DNA from: Saprospiraceae bacterium
GTDB lineage: Bacteria; Bacteroidota; Bacteroidia; Chitinophagales; Saprospiraceae
Direction: 5' to 3'
DNA length: 64,000 nt
Assembly: GCA_027488135.1 (NCBI GenBank)
Contig: JAIYCH010000062.1
Location: 42,091 to 106,090 of the forward strand
This document shows positions 62,039 to 64,000 of this stretch, piece after piece; the first letter of the stretch is position 1; each line of letters starts with the position of its first letter. The notes beneath the pieces were generated by a model. It was not told the DNA's origin. It was given only the letters and a program-made list of their open reading frames with translations, and searched no databases. Made by a program: the position numbers and the translations under genes.

Positions 62039-63349
62039 ATGCAGATAATTTTTTCCCTTTTCCCTTTTTTGTTCCTTTTTAATGGTCAAGTGAATAATGT
62101 TGACCCTGTGGAAGTCGATAAACAAGGCATTAAAGAAGATTTGCCCTATTTGATTCCATTTTACAAAAAATTACATCAAATGCCAGAGGTTTCATTACAG
62201 GAGAAGGAGACTTCTGCTTTATTAGCCTCAGAGTTAAGGAAAATTGGCGTTTCAGTGACAGAGAATGTGGGAAATTCTTATGGCATTGTTGGAATTTTTA
62301 AAAATGGTGAAGGCCCAACTATTTTATATCGCACCGATATGGACGCGCTGCCTATGACAGAAAAAACGGGCTTACCCTATGCCAGTACTAAAACATACAG
62401 TACAAATGGCACGACATCGGGTGTAATGCATTCCTGTGGTCACGATATGCACATGACTACCTGGTTAGGCACCGCCAGAGCGCTCATAAAAATGAAAGAT
62501 AAATGGAAAGGTACGCTCATGCTTATTGGACAACCTGCTGAAGAAATAGGCGCTGGCGCGAAAGCATTGTTAGAAGGCGGAATTTACGAAACTTTCGGTG
62601 TTCCCAATTATGCTGTGGGATTGCATTGTAGTCCCACCATTCCCGCCGGAAAGGTAGGCTACGGCAAAGGTTATACCATGGCTGCCTCTGAGTCGGTGAC
62701 CATTACGGTATATGGAAAAGGAGCTCATGGCGCTTCTCCTCACATGTCTGTTGACCCCATTGTTCTTTCCAGTATGTTGATTATGGAATTACAAACGATT
62801 ACCAGCAGAAGTCTTAAACCTATTGAATCGGCGGTGGTTACGGTGGGTTCCATCCATGCGGGTACGGCCAGTAACATTATTCCCGACGAAGTTAAACTAG
62901 GTTTGACCCTTCGAACTTTCAAAGAAGAAGTCAGAACAATGATACACAAGAGAATAACAGAAATTTGTCATGGTACGGCTATGGCTGCTGGTTTACCTCC
63001 TGAAAAATACCCGAAAATAGAATTTTCCCCTGTTTACATAGCGGCAAATTACAATAATGAGCTATTAGTAGATAAACTGTCGGGCAGTGCAAAAAAAAGT
63101 ATAGGTGAAAACATGGTAGTAAATGCTGAGGTTCAGATGGTTGCTGAAGATTTCTCGGCTTATGGAAGGACTTCTCATAAGGTTCCCTCTGTATTGTTTT
63201 GGCTTGGAACCGCTCCTGAAGAACGTATTAAAAAGAATGATTTACCAGGATTGCATTCTCCATTTTACTATCCAGACCCTGAAAAATCCTTAGAAACAGG
63301 TATTTTGGTGACCTCGCAATCATTACTCGATTTATTTGCTGAAAAATGA
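62039..63349 (+). CDS. Secreted M20-family amidohydrolase/peptidase
   Basis: This 436-residue protein has a hydrophobic N-terminus (MQIIFSLFPFLFLFNGQ) suggesting export, then the M20D family features: FYKKLHQMPEVSLQEKETSALL, TILYRTDMDALPMTEKTGLPYAS, MHSCGHDMHMTTWLGTARAL (metal Cys/His), GQPAEEIGAGAKALLEGG and GKGAHGASPHMSVDPI. These hydrolyse N-acyl amino acids or related amides; the substrate is unknown. It is divergent from thyA and its stop overlaps the convergent DUF6702-like gene by 18 bases. Confidence 0.93.
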   Translation: MQIIFSLFPFLFLFNGQVNNVDPVEVDKQGIKEDLPYLIPFYKKLHQMPEVSLQEKETSALLASELRKIGVSVTENVGNSYGIVGIFKNGEGPTILYRTDMDALPMTEKTGLPYASTKTYSTNGTTSGVMHSCGHDMHMTTWLGTARALIKMKDKWKGTLMLIGQPAEEIGAGAKALLEGGIYETFGVPNYAVGLHCSPTIPAGKVGYGKGYTMAASESVTITVYGKGAHGASPHMSVDPIVLSSMLIMELQTITSRSLKPIESAVVTVGSIHAGTASNIIPDEVKLGLTLRTFKEEVRTMIHKRITEICHGTAMAAGLPPEKYPKIEFSPVYIAANYNNELLVDKLSGSAKKSIGENMVVNAEVQMVAEDFSAYGRTSHKVPSVLFWLGTAPEERIKKNDLPGLHSPFYYPDPEKSLETGILVTSQSLLDLFAEK

Positions 63350-63838
63350 TACCGTTTGCCAAGAATCCCCTTCTTTAAATTTTAAAAACCTATCTGACGA
63401 CCCTAATTTTTTAATCTGTATTATATTTTGTTGCGATGGAAATAGTTCTGTGAAAAAGGTTGCTTTAATTTTTAATTCTTTCCCGTCAGACGGGTTATCA
63501 AATGAAAATTGTAACGCTAAACTATCCCCTATTTTTTCACATCCTGACCACTGCAATTTAATGTATTTATCATTGATTTTTATAGGCATATTTTTAGTGA
63601 AATAGGACAGAATAAGGCTTTCTTTGGCACATATATCCGTTGAGGATAATTTCCCTTTGTTGTATAGCCGGAGTATATTCTCAAAATCGTCTGAAAAAAT
63701 TTTTATTTTAATAAGGCTTTGGTTTTTACCTTTTGATAAACTTACTTCGGAAACTGAAAGGTAAATGCCGTGATCATTCTCTGTATTCAGGTCATAAAAA
63801 GATAGCCAAACCCACAAGAAAGCACCCAATAAAAACAT
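63332..63838 (-). CDS. DUF6702-like protein
   Basis: This 168-residue protein has an N-terminal hydrophobic segment (MFLLGAFLWVWLSF) and IYLSVSEVSLSKGKNQSLIKIKIFSDDFENILR, which recalls the DUF6702 pattern of Bacteroidota (YVSVTEI followed by a DD-F/L-E segment). No catalytic signature is seen. It is likely envelope-associated. It shares 18 bases with the M20 gene at their 3' ends. Assignment to DUF6702 is from memory of the family pattern. Confidence 0.65.
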   Translation of the reverse strand: MFLLGAFLWVWLSFYDLNTENDHGIYLSVSEVSLSKGKNQSLIKIKIFSDDFENILRLYNKGKLSSTDICAKESLILSYFTKNMPIKINDKYIKLQWSGCEKIGDSLALQFSFDNPSDGKELKIKATFFTELFPSQQNIIQIKKLGSSDRFLKFKEGDSWQTVSFFSK

Positions 63839-63887
63839 AATTAGCTATTTTTACACTATTGCCATCCATTTAAAGACGCCAACAAAA

Positions 63888-64000
63888 ATGAATCATTTAC
63901 CTATTGATTTAAAAAACGCTGATTTATTTAAGCAGGAAGCCTATATCAACGGTCAATGGACTAAAGGTACTGAGAAAAGGACTTTCCCTGTTTATAATCC
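63888..64000 (+). CDS. NAD(P)-dependent aldehyde dehydrogenase, start only
   Basis: The last 113 bases encode MNHLPIDLKNADLFKQEAYI then NGQWTKGTEKRTFPVYNP up to the window edge. LFKQEAYINGQW followed by a PVYNP is the usual beginning of aldehyde dehydrogenases of the succinate-semialdehyde dehydrogenase (GabD) type. The catalytic part is not visible, so the precise substrate is unknown. The start is an ATG 49 bases after the divergent DUF6702-like gene's start. Confidence 0.75.
   Translation, partial: MNHLPIDLKNADLFKQEAYINGQWTKGTEKRTFPVYN

Overview
The window comes from a Bacteroidota chromosome, AT-rich and most likely from a gliding, aerobic lineage of the Cytophagia/Saprospiria/Chitinophagia type. 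I cannot name a genus. The evidence is a GldC gliding protein, a type IX secretion C-terminal sorting domain, DUF4249 and a TonB-dependent receptor, BACON domains, a complete alternative complex III, and repeated -7 promoter boxes of the Bacteroidota form TAnnTTTG. Several of these boxes sit in front of clear genes or RNAs.

Region by region. 1-5.7 kb is envelope and sugar-nucleotide metabolism: a PfkB/RfaE-like kinase cut by the window edge, Kdo transferase WaaA, an outer-membrane-type protein, a UDP-glucuronate decarboxylase-like SDR, dTDP-glucose 4,6-dehydratase and an HMG-CoA lyase. 5.7-20 kb is mostly housekeeping: LuxE-like acyl-protein synthetase, HemF, a uridine phosphorylase-like enzyme, SRP RNA, GldC, a copper-type P-ATPase, biotin carboxylase, an S24-type repressor, TpiA, a DUF72 protein and polyphosphate kinase. 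A tRNA-Gly/tRNA-Leu pair follows, with a clear promoter and terminator. 20.2-23.6 kb is an accessory patch next to the tRNAs. It holds a RhuM-family gene with an in-frame nonsense codon, an AAA-like ATPase fused to a PD-(D/E)XK-type nuclease region, and several short hairpin or REP-like repeats, including a 119-bp tandem duplication.

23.6-42 kb is secreted and surface functions: an AGE-family epimerase, a TonB-dependent receptor, a 1206-residue protein with a CxxCH motif, nine BACON repeats and a T9SS tail, an SMP-30-like lactonase, a MoxR/Mg-chelatase-like AAA ATPase, an unrecognised secreted protein, a cyanophycinase-like peptidase, a PI-PLC/GDPD-like protein, and GH95 and GH27 glycosidases. 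42-43.5 kb has an SH3-like secreted protein and a small membrane protein/XRE regulator pair with a promoter overlapped by an inverted repeat.

43.5-60.7 kb is one long minus-strand respiratory block: actABCDEF (alternative complex III), then cytochrome c oxidase subunits II and I, heme O synthase, two subunit III proteins, subunit IV, a cysteine-free SCO-like protein, a DUF420 protein and a small CxxC membrane protein. Together these would oxidise menaquinol, reduce cytochrome c and reduce oxygen, plausibly as a physically associated supercomplex. 60.7-64 kb has thymidylate synthase, a secreted M20 amidohydrolase, a DUF6702-like protein and the start of an aldehyde dehydrogenase.

No CRISPR array, IS element, integrase or prophage was seen. 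The points most worth a second look are the tRNA-adjacent repeat/RhuM/AAA-nuclease patch, the cysteine-free SCO-like protein inside an otherwise intact oxidase operon, the C-terminal extension of CoxB, the CxxCH-BACON-T9SS protein, and two candidate autoregulatory operators.
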